Positions 55,050 to 63,127 of a stretch of 64,000 nucleotides of DNA are shown here, in pieces. Position 1 is the first letter of the stretch. Each line of letters begins with the position of its first letter. The notes below the pieces were generated by a model. The model was not told the origin of the DNA. It did no database searches and saw only the letters and a list, made by a program, of their open reading frames with translations. The position numbers and the translations under genes are program-made. Source of the DNA: an uncultured Bacteroides sp. (lineage in GTDB: Bacteria > Bacteroidota > Bacteroidia > Bacteroidales > Bacteroidaceae); NCBI GenBank assembly GCA_944321465.1, contig CALULL010000008.1, forward strand, positions 51,157-115,156, in the 5' to 3' direction.

Positions 55050-55160
55050 GGTCTGCCGGTCGTCCCTTGCGGGCGCAGGTGTGCTGCCGTGTGGGCAAAG
55101 GTGTGCTCACGGGGAGGCACAGGTTCGTCCCCGTGCGGGCACAGGTTCGCTTCCTGGGGC
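55050..55160. repeat. 22-bp-period repeat array, locus J
   Basis: Cores GCGCAGG (55073), GCAAAGG (55095), GCACAGG (55117) and GCACAGG (55139) are each 22 bases apart, all in the GG orientation. A possible decayed unit precedes at 55051. It lies in the gap 54923-55766. Confidence 0.85.
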
Positions 55161-55257
55161 CGAAACCGGCGTTTGTCTGTTGTGGGTAGGGACGGCCTGT
55201 CCAGGCTGCGGAAGGAAAAGAAAATCGTGCGGAAATTTGAAGAAAAAAGCACATGTT

Positions 55258-55290
55258 TTTGTGCATATTCAAAAAGAATGTGTATCTTTG
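55258..55290 (+). promoter_or_regulatory. Orphan promoter
   Basis: TTTG (55258-55261) and TATCTTTG (55283-55290) are separated by 21 bases within an AT-rich stretch. It points into 55297-55750, where no convincing gene is visible. Confidence 0.65.
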
Positions 55291-55707
55291 TCACAAACAA
55301 AATCGCTCAGTGCGATGGACGGCAGCGCGATGCGGGACGGCCTTCGTCTCCTGTTTGCCGGGGCGAGGCTGGCGGTTGAGTTGCGCTCTTTCTCTTGTGT
55401 GCGCAGACGGACGTGGTGCGATGCTTGCCCGCTTCTCCTGTCCCGACGATGCCGGTGGATGTGCCCTTGGCGGCTGTTGCCGGTCTGGCGGACGAGGTGG
55501 AGAACGGTGCGGGACGATGCCGACCCCCGAGGGGCGGAAAGCAAGGCCGGGTCCGGGCACAGCGTGCGGGAGGTAGGAGCAGACGAATTTTCGTCAGATA
55601 ATGCCGAACTGTTTTTTTGGTTTTAAGTGTATATATAGGAGGCTTGCGTGCCTCTACCGATTTTGGGGAAAAGGTGCTGAGTGATCAGAGCCTTTTCCAT
55701 GGGTTAT
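55291..55707 (+). other. Possible transcribed region without a recognised gene
   Basis: This stretch lies between the orphan promoter and a strong plus-strand terminator. An open frame from 55314 (about 103 codons, Arg/Trp/Cys-rich, ending NAELFFWF) has no recognised domain and unusual composition. I checked for signatures of RNase P RNA, tmRNA and SRP RNA and saw none. It may be an unidentified small RNA, a degraded gene or a real small protein. A GACGA/TCGTC hairpin and T7 run lie near 55583-55617. Confidence 0.35.
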
Positions 55708-55750
55708 CCGCCGGAGTGGCTGTCAGCTTGCTCCGGCGGCTTTTTCTTTT
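55708..55750 (+). terminator. Strong plus-strand terminator
   Basis: CCGCCGGAG (55708-55716) pairs perfectly with CTCCGGCGG (55731-55739) and is followed by CTTTTTCTTTT. It faces away from ispG, so it ends a plus-strand transcript. Confidence 0.85.
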
Positions 55751-55766
55751 GCGGGTGCCGGGGATT

Positions 55767-57626
55767 TTATGGCCGGGCGGCTGCATCGGACTCGATGAGG
55801 GCCAGCAGTTTCTCCACGGCCTCAGCCTCGGGTATATTCTTCTCGATGCATTCCTTGCGGCGGTAGAGGCTGATGCGTCCCCGTCCGGCTCCCACGTAGC
55901 CATAATCGGCATCGGCCATCTCGCCCGGTCCGTTGACGATGCACCCCATGATGGCAATCTTCAGTCCGGTGAGGTGGGCGGTAGCGGCCTTGACGCGGGC
56001 TATGGTGGCCTGTAGGTCGTAGAGTGTGCGTCCGCAGCCGGGGCAGGAGATGTACTCGGTCTTGCTGATACGCGCCCGTGCGGCTTGCAGTATGGCAAAG
56101 GCGGTGCTGTCCACGGTCGTGGCAGCCAAGGCGTGGCTTTGGTTGAGGAGGAACAGGCCGTCGGCCAGTCCGTCGATGAGGAGTGCGCCTGCGTCGGCTG
56201 CTGCCTCAATTTGCAGGTCTTCGGCCTGGTCCTCGGCATAGTGCAGGAAGGGGACGACGGGGTTTTGCAGTCCCTCGCGCATCAGGCGGTGTACCAATGC
56301 GCGTTGCTCACCGAGGCGGTTGGGGTGATTGCTCTGTGCCACGAGCACCACTTCGGGGTGGTGGCGCAGGCAGGCAAGGGTCTCCTCGCTCAGACTGTCG
56401 TATGTGGCGAACAGGAACTTGCGTGCGGCATTGCAGCCACCTACGAAGCACAACAGTTGGGGCGTGAAGGCCGGCCACGTGCCGGGCTGCCCGGTCCAGT
56501 CGACGGCATCCACGATGTACTGCACGCCTTCGGTGCGGTGGCCGGGCTGGTGACGGTCGGGCTGTCGATGCCCGATGTACACGTAGTCGGGGGTGAATTG
56601 CGGCAGGAAGTCGGCAGCTTCGTCTCCGAGGCGGGCGGCAATCACCACTGGGGGATGTCCTCCACCTATGTTCCCTACGGCGCGGGTGGTGCGGCGGGTG
56701 GGGTTGAGGTAGTCGAAGTCCGGTGCCGCAAGCGCATCGATGTGCGGGTGTCCCTGTCGGCGCAGCACGTAGTCGCGCAGCTTGCGTGCCACGGGTATTT
56801 CGGCCTCGGGAGCCTCGCTGAGCGAGACGCGTATGGTGTCTCCAAGCCCGTCGGCCAGCAGGGCACCGATGCCTACAGCCGACTTGATGCGTCCGTCCTC
56901 GCCTTCCCCGGCCTCGGTCACGCCCAGATGCAAGGGGAAGTCCATGCCCTCCTGCTGCATGGTGGCGGCCAGCAGGCGGACGGTCTTCACCATGACTACG
57001 GTGTTCGATGCCTTGATGGAGATTACCACGTCGGCAAACCTTTCGTCGCGGCAGATGCGCAGGAACTCCATGCACGACTCCACCATGCCGCGCGGGGTGT
57101 CGCCGTAGCGCGACATGATGCGGTCGGACAGCGAGCCGTGGTTTACGCCTATGCGCAGGGCGGTGTGTTGTCGACGGCAGATGTCGAGCAGGGGGACAAA
57201 GCGTTGGCGTATCTTCTCCAGCTCGGCGGCATATTCCTCGTCGGTGTACTCCAAGTGCTTGAAGGTGCGTCCCGGGTCGACGTAGTTGCCGGGGTTGATG
57301 CGCACTTTTTCAGCATAGAGGGCGGCCACGTCGGCCACGGCGGCGTTGAAGTGCACGTCGGCCACCAGCGGTGTGTCGTATCCCTCGCTGCGCAAGGCTG
57401 CGTTGATGTTGCGCAAGTTCTCGGCTTCGCGCACGCCTTGCGTGGTGAGGCGTACGTATTCGCCCCCGGCATCGGCTATGCGCTTGGCCTGGGCCACGCA
57501 GGCAGCCGTGTCGGTGGTGGGGGTATTGGTCATGCTTTGCAGCCGGATGGGGTTGGTGCTACCCAGCGGGACGGCCCCGATGTAGACTTCCGACGACGTG
57601 CGCCGGGCATAGTTGAACAGGTCCAC
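55767..57626 (-). CDS. ispG: 4-hydroxy-3-methylbut-2-enyl diphosphate synthase (long form)
   Basis: It makes HMBPP from the cyclic diphosphate in the MEP isoprenoid pathway, using a 4Fe-4S cluster. The 619-residue protein is the long Bacteroidetes/plant form with a central insertion (about 265-500) between the TIM barrel and the cluster domain. Cluster-binding cysteines lie in CPGCGRT and MGCIVNGPGEM near the C-terminus. The start is GTG at 57626, preceded by GAGGAGGT, a strong Shine-Dalgarno sequence rare in this order. It is the last gene of the purE-side block. Confidence 0.96.
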   Translation of the reverse strand: MDLFNYARRTSSEVYIGAVPLGSTNPIRLQSMTNTPTTDTAACVAQAKRIADAGGEYVRLTTQGVREAENLRNINAALRSEGYDTPLVADVHFNAAVADVAALYAEKVRINPGNYVDPGRTFKHLEYTDEEYAAELEKIRQRFVPLLDICRRQHTALRIGVNHGSLSDRIMSRYGDTPRGMVESCMEFLRICRDERFADVVISIKASNTVVMVKTVRLLAATMQQEGMDFPLHLGVTEAGEGEDGRIKSAVGIGALLADGLGDTIRVSLSEAPEAEIPVARKLRDYVLRRQGHPHIDALAAPDFDYLNPTRRTTRAVGNIGGGHPPVVIAARLGDEAADFLPQFTPDYVYIGHRQPDRHQPGHRTEGVQYIVDAVDWTGQPGTWPAFTPQLLCFVGGCNAARKFLFATYDSLSEETLACLRHHPEVVLVAQSNHPNRLGEQRALVHRLMREGLQNPVVPFLHYAEDQAEDLQIEAAADAGALLIDGLADGLFLLNQSHALAATTVDSTAFAILQAARARISKTEYISCPGCGRTLYDLQATIARVKAATAHLTGLKIAIMGCIVNGPGEMADADYGYVGAGRGRISLYRRKECIEKNIPEAEAVEKLLALIESDAAARP

Positions 57627-57691
57627 GTTCTTTACCTCCTCTTTTTGGGTTCTTTCTTGTCTTCTTTGTTCTTGGTTTTCTGCCCTTGCCC

Positions 57692-58201
57692 TCAGTTTGT
57701 CTTGTACTCGTATTTTACTTCTTTGAGGTCCTCGTTGGCTTTGGTTATCTTCTTCTTCAGTCCCTCCTTGTAGGCTGCCAGGTCGGCGGCCAGCCGTTCG
57801 TCGGAAAGGGCGAGCATCTGCACGGCAAGTATGGCGGCGTTCAGGGCACCGTTGATGGCGACGGTGGCCACAGGTATGCCGGGAGGCATCTGCAGGATGG
57901 AGTAGAGGGCATCCACACCGTCGAGCGTGCTGCCCTTTATGGGTACGCCGATGACGGGCAAGGTGGTGCTGGCGGCTATGACGCCGGGCAGTGCGGCGGC
58001 CATTCCGGCTCCGGCGATGATGACACGGATGCCCCGTGCGGCAGCTCCCCGTGCGAAGCTTTCCACGGCTTCGGGGGTACGGTGTGCCGAGAGGGCGTTG
58101 ATTTCAAAGGGCACGTGCATGTCGTTGAGCAGCTGTGCTGCCTTCTCCATGACGGGCAGGTCGGACGTGCTGCCCATGATGATGCTTACGATAGGAGTCA
58201 T
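57692..58201 (-). CDS. purE: N5-carboxyaminoimidazole ribonucleotide mutase
   Basis: It catalyses a late step of purine ring synthesis. The 169-residue protein has the class I signature: SIIMGSTSDLPVMEKAA at the N-terminus, SAHRTPEAVE, and GAGMAAALPGVIAA. It lies 65 bases before ispG in the same direction. Confidence 0.96.
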   Translation of the reverse strand: MTPIVSIIMGSTSDLPVMEKAAQLLNDMHVPFEINALSAHRTPEAVESFARGAAARGIRVIIAGAGMAAALPGVIAASTTLPVIGVPIKGSTLDGVDALYSILQMPPGIPVATVAINGALNAAILAVQMLALSDERLAADLAAYKEGLKKKITKANEDLKEVKYEYKTN

Positions 58202-58337
58202 AGTAGATAGTGTGTTGGGTGTAAGTGATGTGTTTGCGGGCGGGCTTTTGCCCGGCGCGATACGTCAAGGACGGGCAGTCCCGCAGCCGTGGCTGGGTTC
58301 TGTCCCGTCCTGTGAGTGTTCTGCGGCGCGTTCTGGT

Positions 58338-58718
58338 TTACGCGTTGATGAGGGCTTTGTAGCCTTCAGCGTCGAGCAGTGCGCTGTAGTCGGCATCGGC
58401 GGCGGGCTTTATCTTGATGAGCCAGCCTTCGCCGTAGGGGTCTTTGTTCACCAGGTCGGGCTGGTCGGCCAGGGCCGGGTTCTGCTCCAGCACCTCGCCG
58501 GCTACGGGCAAGAAGAGGTCGGAGATGGTCTTTACCACTTCGATGGTGCCGAATACGTCACCGGCTGCCAGCGTTTCGCCTTCGGTCTGGATGTCAACGA
58601 ATACGATGTCGCCCAGTTGTTCTTGGGCGTAGTCGGTGATGCCTACATAGGCAACGTCGCCTTCCTGGCGGATCCATTCATGTTCCTTTGTGTACTTTAC
58701 GTTTGCAGGGATGTTCAT
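58338..58718 (-). CDS. gcvH: Glycine cleavage system H protein
   Basis: This lipoyl carrier shuttles the aminomethyl group in glycine cleavage. The 126-residue length is normal. It has KEHEWIRQEGDVAYVGITDYA, and the lipoylated Lys is K63 in IEVVKTISDL. The other gcv genes are not in the window. An imperfect GGACGGG/CCCGTCC repeat lies between it and purE (58268-58313). Confidence 0.95.
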   Translation of the reverse strand: MNIPANVKYTKEHEWIRQEGDVAYVGITDYAQEQLGDIVFVDIQTEGETLAAGDVFGTIEVVKTISDLFLPVAGEVLEQNPALADQPDLVNKDPYGEGWLIKIKPAADADYSALLDAEGYKALINA

Positions 58719-58800
58719 AATTGTTAGTTTTAACGGTTATACAATAGTTTTTATTAGGTTGTTCCTTTCGGATTAATCTTTCGTTTTTCTCTGTGCCTGC

Positions 58801-59508
58801 CTATGGCAGCAGTCGCGCTATGGCGGCTCCCGGGCCGGGCAACAACATCAGCAGCGAGCAGCCCAGCCCCAGGGCGTAGCCTCCTGCCACTTCGGCCACG
58901 TTGTGCCTGCGCAGGATGATGCGGGCCGTGCCCACCAATCCCGAGGCCAGTAGCAGCAGGCATAGCAGCCACACGGGGTTGAAGGCGAACACTTCGCCGA
59001 ACGCCACCGCGCAGCCCGTTGCCAGTCCCGTCCCGGCCATGTGCTCGCTCAGCTGCCACCTGATGTCGGCCAGGGCGCAGAGCACCGTGGTGACGACAGA
59101 TGCCAAGATGATGTTCGTCAGGTACCAAGGCAGGTTGAACCACCACATCAGTACCAGGCAGCAGGCGTAGGACAGCGTGATGAGGGCGAAGGTTATCTGA
59201 CGGTCGCCCCGCTCCTCGGCCGAAGCGATGAACCTGCGGTAGACAAAGACCGCCAGCAGGGGCATCAGCACGGTGAAGCAGTAGACCACTCCCAGCAACA
59301 TGGCTTTGTAGCCGAAGGGCATGATGCGCAGGTAGCTGAACAGGAACAGGGCCAGGAATGCCAGGAACGGTATGGTGAGCGGCGTGAAGACCGCCGACAC
59401 GACGCGTGCTCCTTGCAGCAGGCGACGTTCTTCTGCCACGCGTGCGGCAGCCGACATGGCTGCCGTACGGCCCGTTGGGGTGGGGTATGTGTGTTCGTCT
59501 TGTTCCAT
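58801..59508 (-). CDS. PAP2-like membrane protein
   Basis: The 235-residue protein has about six membrane helices. The third PAP2 motif is recognisable in RRHNVAEVAGGYALG (H and E/D positions) and a second motif in SEHMAGTGLATG, where Glu replaces the Ser of SGH. It may be a lipid phosphatase or a degenerate relative. It starts 7 bases after rpoN ends and so is cotranscribed with it; whether it is active is unclear. Confidence 0.7.
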   Translation of the reverse strand: MEQDEHTYPTPTGRTAAMSAAARVAEERRLLQGARVVSAVFTPLTIPFLAFLALFLFSYLRIMPFGYKAMLLGVVYCFTVLMPLLAVFVYRRFIASAEERGDRQITFALITLSYACCLVLMWWFNLPWYLTNIILASVVTTVLCALADIRWQLSEHMAGTGLATGCAVAFGEVFAFNPVWLLCLLLLASGLVGTARIILRRHNVAEVAGGYALGLGCSLLMLLPGPGAAIARLLP

Positions 59509-59515
59509 TGCTTGC

Positions 59516-61027
59516 CTATTTCCTGAGCCGTGCCACGGGGATGCCCAGCTGTTGCCTGTACTTGGCCACCGTGCGGCGTGCTATGGGGTAGCCTTTTTCC
59601 TTCAGGGTGGCGGCCAGCTCGTCGTCGGTGTAGGGTTGCCGTTTGTCCTCGTTGTCGATGCATTCTTTCAGAATCTTGCGTATCTCGCGCACGGACATTT
59701 CTTCGCCCTCGTCCGTCGTGTAGCCGTCGCTGAAGAAGAATTTCAGCGGGTAGATGCCGAAGTTGGTCTGTACGTATTTATTGTTGCTTACGCGCGAGAT
59801 GGTCGATATGTCCAGCCCCGTGCGCGTGGCCACGTCTTTCAGTATCATGGGCTTGAGTGCAGCCTCGTCGCCTTCCTGGAAGAAGGGGCGTTGCAGTTCC
59901 ACGATGGCTTCCATCGTGGAGAGCAGCGTGCGCTGTCGTTGCTTCAGGGCGTTGATGAAGCCTTGTGCCGTGTCCATTTTCTGCTTGAGGTAGGACAAGG
60001 CCTGGCGCGACTCCTTCGTCTGGTTTGAGGCGTTGCGCGTGTGCTCGTCCAGCAGTTCCTTGAAGTTGCGGCTCATGCGCAGCTCGGGGACGTTGCGGCT
60101 GTTGAGCGACACGCTCACGCTGCCGTCGTCGGCCGTCTCGACGATGAAGTCGGGCACTATCTGCTGCATGTTCCGCCCGATGGCTTCGCCCATCGAGGCT
60201 CCCGGGCGCGGGTTGAGGCGGGTTATCTCCTTTACGGCGCGGTCGAAGGCTTCCTCCGTCAGGTTCAGTTTCTGCCGTATCTTGTCCCAATGCTTGCGGG
60301 TGAAGTCGTCGTAACAGTCCCCGATGATGGCACGCTCCGTCTCCAGCACGCTCTTGTCCTCGCCCTCGCGCCGGTCGGCCAGCTTGCGTCGTATCTGTAT
60401 GAGGAGGCACTCTTGCAGGCTGCGTGCGCCCAGGCCGGGGGGGTCGAAGTCCTGCACCACGTGCAGGGCCTGTTCCAACTCCTGCGGCGTGGCTTCCACG
60501 CCGGCGTAGATGGCCAGCTCGTCGCCGATGTTGTCCAGCGGCTTGCGCAGCAGCCCGTCGTCGTCCAGCGAGCCGATGATGTACTCGGCCAGTTCGCGCT
60601 GCTTGGGCGTGAGGTCTCGTTCGCCCAGTTGCTCCTTCAGAGTCTCGTAGAACGAGGTCGTGTCCGAGAAAGGTATCTCTTCGGCTTGCCCCTCGCGGCT
60701 GCGGTTGTTTTCTTGCAGCTTGTAGTCGGGTATGTCGTCCTCGGTCAGGTAGTCGCTCAGCGAGTCGTAGTCGGCACTGCCTTCTCCGTCTTCGTCCAGA
60801 TTTTCCTCTGCCTTGCGCTCCTCGTTGTCGGTCAGGCTCTCGTCGCTGTCTGTGCTTTCGTCCCGTCCCTCTTCCAGGGCGGGGTTCTCCAGCAGCTCGG
60901 CACGCACGCGGTCCTCCAGTTCCACCGTGGGCAGCTCCAGCAACTTCACCATCTGGATTTGCTGGGGCGACAGGGTTTGCACCTGCGTCTGTGTCTGTGC
61001 CTGGATTTGTCGTGAGCCTTGTGCCAT
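59516..61027 (-). CDS. rpoN: RNA polymerase sigma-54 factor
   Basis: Sigma-54 directs RNA polymerase to -24/-12 promoters with AAA+ activators. The start at 61027 (MAQGSRQIQAQTQ) gives 503 residues. Region I is Gln-rich with TLSPQQIQMVKLLELP; an acidic region II follows, then the core-binding domain, and the RpoN box is ARRTVAKYR (about 483-491). No sigma-54 activator is encoded in the window. It heads a minus-strand series with the PAP2-like gene, gcvH, purE and ispG. Confidence 0.97.
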   Translation of the reverse strand: MAQGSRQIQAQTQTQVQTLSPQQIQMVKLLELPTVELEDRVRAELLENPALEEGRDESTDSDESLTDNEERKAEENLDEDGEGSADYDSLSDYLTEDDIPDYKLQENNRSREGQAEEIPFSDTTSFYETLKEQLGERDLTPKQRELAEYIIGSLDDDGLLRKPLDNIGDELAIYAGVEATPQELEQALHVVQDFDPPGLGARSLQECLLIQIRRKLADRREGEDKSVLETERAIIGDCYDDFTRKHWDKIRQKLNLTEEAFDRAVKEITRLNPRPGASMGEAIGRNMQQIVPDFIVETADDGSVSVSLNSRNVPELRMSRNFKELLDEHTRNASNQTKESRQALSYLKQKMDTAQGFINALKQRQRTLLSTMEAIVELQRPFFQEGDEAALKPMILKDVATRTGLDISTISRVSNNKYVQTNFGIYPLKFFFSDGYTTDEGEEMSVREIRKILKECIDNEDKRQPYTDDELAATLKEKGYPIARRTVAKYRQQLGIPVARLRK

Positions 61028-61069
61028 GCTTTGTGTGTCTTGGGCTGTTGCTGTTTGTTTTCTTTGGCG

Positions 61070-61077
61070 CAAAAGTA
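61070..61077 (-). promoter_or_regulatory. -7 box for rpoN
   Basis: TACTTTTG on the minus strand lies 42 bases upstream of the rpoN start and is a full match to TAnnTTTG. Confidence 0.65.
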
Positions 61078-61159
61078 GTGAATAGTTCTGTAATCTGAAA
61101 CCTTCCATGCCATATTTTCTGCTGGCTCTTCGTGGCGAGTGGTGCGGCGGTAGGCCCGG

Positions 61160-61260
61160 CCTGCGGGCACACCTGTGCTGCCGTGGGGGCGGACCTGTGC
61201 CCGCGCGGTGGGTTTCCTGTGCCCGGTCGGGGGCACAGGTGTGCTGGCTGTGTGGGTGGG
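61160..61260. repeat. 22-bp-period repeat array, locus K
   Basis: Cores GCACACC (61166), GCGGACC (61188), GGTTTCC (61210) and GCACAGG (61232) are each 22 bases apart. Units 1 and 4 form a perfect 12-bp inverted repeat, and units 3 and 4 a 9-bp one with a 6-base loop. The gap 61028-61319 between rpoN and the methyltransferase otherwise holds only the rpoN -7 box. Confidence 0.85.
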
Positions 61261-61319
61261 GAAGGGGATGTGAGGGGGTTGCCTGTACTGCCGGGGCGGA
61301 GGATTGTGGCCGCGCGGGT

Positions 61320-62099
61320 TTATGCCTTTCGCAGCAGGTAGAAGCAACTGGTGCTGAGAAAGTCGCGCAGGCCGGGGACCGATGCTGCCAAGGACGGCAG
61401 ACGGCGGGGTTTCAGGCCGAACTTCGTCTCGTAGTGGGGGTTGACGAGCCACAGCCGCCTGTCGGCTATCGCCAGTCCGGCTTGGCGTGTCAGCCGTTCG
61501 AAGGATGCTGTCCATACGCCCGTCCGCTTGATGTCGAGCAGCTCGCGCACGCATTTTTCCTTTTCGCCTCCGGCCACGAGCAGGCGGCGGTAGAGCGGTG
61601 CCGGTAGCAGGTGGACGAAGGGCAGGCGGGAGAGTGTCTTGCTGCTGCATATCTGCTGGTGTCCGCCGAAGGGCATGGGCCACGCCGGAAAAGCCACGAA
61701 GGCAATCCCTCTTGGTGCCAGCCAGCGGGCGATGGCGGTCAGCAGTTGCGCCTTTTGGGCGATGTGCTCCAGAACGTCGTGGCAGAGAATGATGTCAAAC
61801 CGTCCGTCCAGTCCTTTCAGCCCGAAGATGTCGGCTGCCACGAACTCGCCTGTGGCCCCGGCCTCGGCGAAGAAGGCGCGGGCGTCGTCGATGCGTCCCG
61901 GGGCCATGTCGACGCCTGTCGTCTGGCATCCCCGCAGGGCAAGGGGCAGCAGGTTGCCGCCGTCGCCACAGCCGATTTCCAGCACGCGTGTGCCGGGGCG
62001 GACGGGGTGGAGCCTTTCGATGTAGGGGATGAAGTACTTCTGGCTTGTGCGTGCCAGTTCCTCGAAGTAGAGTCTGCGGTCTGTGTGACGTTCTTGCAT
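61320..62099 (-). CDS. Class I SAM-dependent methyltransferase
   Basis: The 259-residue protein has motif I VLEIGCGDGGNLLPLA, a motif II acidic residue in TTGVDMAPGRI, and DIILCHDVLEHI. The C-terminal part with GGHQQICSSKTLSRLPFVHLLP resembles methyltransferases of sugar or lipid pathways. The substrate is unknown. It is transcribed divergently from the AraC gene, sharing a short promoter region. Confidence 0.88.
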   Translation of the reverse strand: MQERHTDRRLYFEELARTSQKYFIPYIERLHPVRPGTRVLEIGCGDGGNLLPLALRGCQTTGVDMAPGRIDDARAFFAEAGATGEFVAADIFGLKGLDGRFDIILCHDVLEHIAQKAQLLTAIARWLAPRGIAFVAFPAWPMPFGGHQQICSSKTLSRLPFVHLLPAPLYRRLLVAGGEKEKCVRELLDIKRTGVWTASFERLTRQAGLAIADRRLWLVNPHYETKFGLKPRRLPSLAASVPGLRDFLSTSCFYLLRKA

Positions 62100-62138
62100 G
62101 TGCGCGCTTGTGTGTTATTGGTTTGTCGTATGTCGGGG

Positions 62139-62146
62139 CAAAGGTA
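62139..62146 (-). promoter_or_regulatory. -7 box for the methyltransferase gene
   Basis: TACCTTTG on the minus strand lies 39 bases upstream of the start codon. Confidence 0.6.
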
Positions 62147-62220
62147 GTATAAAAAAGGTGAAAGGCATCGGCGGGAGCGGAAAATGCAGCCGCCCCTTGC
62201 GCGGACTGGGGCGAAAGGCG

Positions 62221-62228
62221 TATATTTG
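62221..62228 (+). promoter_or_regulatory. -7 box for the AraC gene
   Basis: TATATTTG matches TAnnTTTG, but the start codon begins only 4 bases later, so the transcript should be nearly leaderless. Confidence 0.6.
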
Positions 62229-62232
62229 TGGA

Positions 62233-63054
62233 ATGGTTCGAGAGGATTTCCGGTTTTACAAGCCTTGCGCGTTGCTTCGGCCCTATGTCAGGTACTATTG
62301 GGTGTTCAGCAGTCGGAGGTCGCTGAGTGCCCTTACGTTTCCCATCGGTTGCCCTCAGCTCATCTTCCACAGGTGTACACCTCTTTATATACGGGAACTG
62401 GCGGCCCGTCAGCCCCGGCTGGCCGTCAGCGGGCAGGTGAATTTTCCGGCCCATTTGCAGGCTGAGGGCGATACGGAGATGGTGGTCGTCGTCTTCAGGC
62501 CCTGTGGCCTGGGGGCCTTTCTCCGCCTCCCGGTGTCTGCGCTGCACAATCGGGAGGTCTGTGGCTACGACCTTGACAACAGGGGGTTGGAGGAACTGGC
62601 CGCGCGGGTATTTGGTTGTGCGCGTGTGGATGCATGCATCGGCTTGATAGAGGAGTGGCTGCTGGCGCAATTGGGCGACGCGCCGGAGGCAAAGGGCGAC
62701 TTGGGCAGGCGGAGGGTGGCCACCGCCGTGGAGCGGCTGTTGGCGGTTCCTGAAACCCCGGTGACGGCCCTGGCCTCGGTCGCCTGTCTGGGCAAAAAGC
62801 AGTTTGAACGCCTGTTTGCCGAACAGGTGGGAGCCAATCCTAAGGAATACGCGCGGATAGCCCGTTTCCAGAAATCGCTGAAGTGTATGCAGAGCCATCC
62901 GGGCGGCATCAGTCAGGCTCAGTTGGCCTATCACTGCGGCTACGCCGACCAGTCGCACTTTATCCGGGAGTTCAGGCAATTCAGCGGCTATACGCCGGGA
63001 GCCTTGCTGAAGGTCTGTGCTCCCTATTCCGATTTGTTCACCGACCCGTCTTGA
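62233..63054 (+). CDS. AraC-family transcriptional regulator
   Basis: The 273-residue protein starts with a sensor domain of the type found in DUF6597 regulators (FYKPCALLRPYVRYYWVF) and ends with an AraC helix-turn-helix (TPVTALASVACLGKKQFERL and LAYHCGYADQSHFIREF). The start at 62233 is the only good one, since the sensor motif begins at once and the next Met is near residue 83. It probably regulates the divergent methyltransferase and the CAT-like gene 73 bases downstream. Confidence 0.9.
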   Translation: MVREDFRFYKPCALLRPYVRYYWVFSSRRSLSALTFPIGCPQLIFHRCTPLYIRELAARQPRLAVSGQVNFPAHLQAEGDTEMVVVVFRPCGLGAFLRLPVSALHNREVCGYDLDNRGLEELAARVFGCARVDACIGLIEEWLLAQLGDAPEAKGDLGRRRVATAVERLLAVPETPVTALASVACLGKKQFERLFAEQVGANPKEYARIARFQKSLKCMQSHPGGISQAQLAYHCGYADQSHFIREFRQFSGYTPGALLKVCAPYSDLFTDPS

Positions 63055-63091
63055 TGTCCCTTTTGTTCTATTCGCTGTCGGCGGTCTGTCG

Positions 63092-63099
63092 TACCTTTG
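63092..63099 (+). promoter_or_regulatory. -7 box for the CAT-like gene
   Basis: TACCTTTG lies 28 bases upstream of the start codon. Confidence 0.6.
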
Positions 63100-63127
63100 C
63101 GCCGACTTTTAAGATAGAAGAAAGCGC

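Noticed and set aside
55291-55707. RNase P RNA, tmRNA or SRP RNA
   Set aside because: None of the conserved core sequences of these RNAs could be found on either strand.
6171-61260. CRISPR arrays suggested by regular GC-rich repeats
   Set aside because: The unit repeats directly every 22 bases with no unique spacers of CRISPR length, units vary in sequence and flip orientation, and no cas gene is present.
62098-62232. Upstream start for the AraC regulator
   Set aside because: The extension overlaps the methyltransferase start and both divergent -7 boxes and is Lys/Gly/Cys-rich without a domain.
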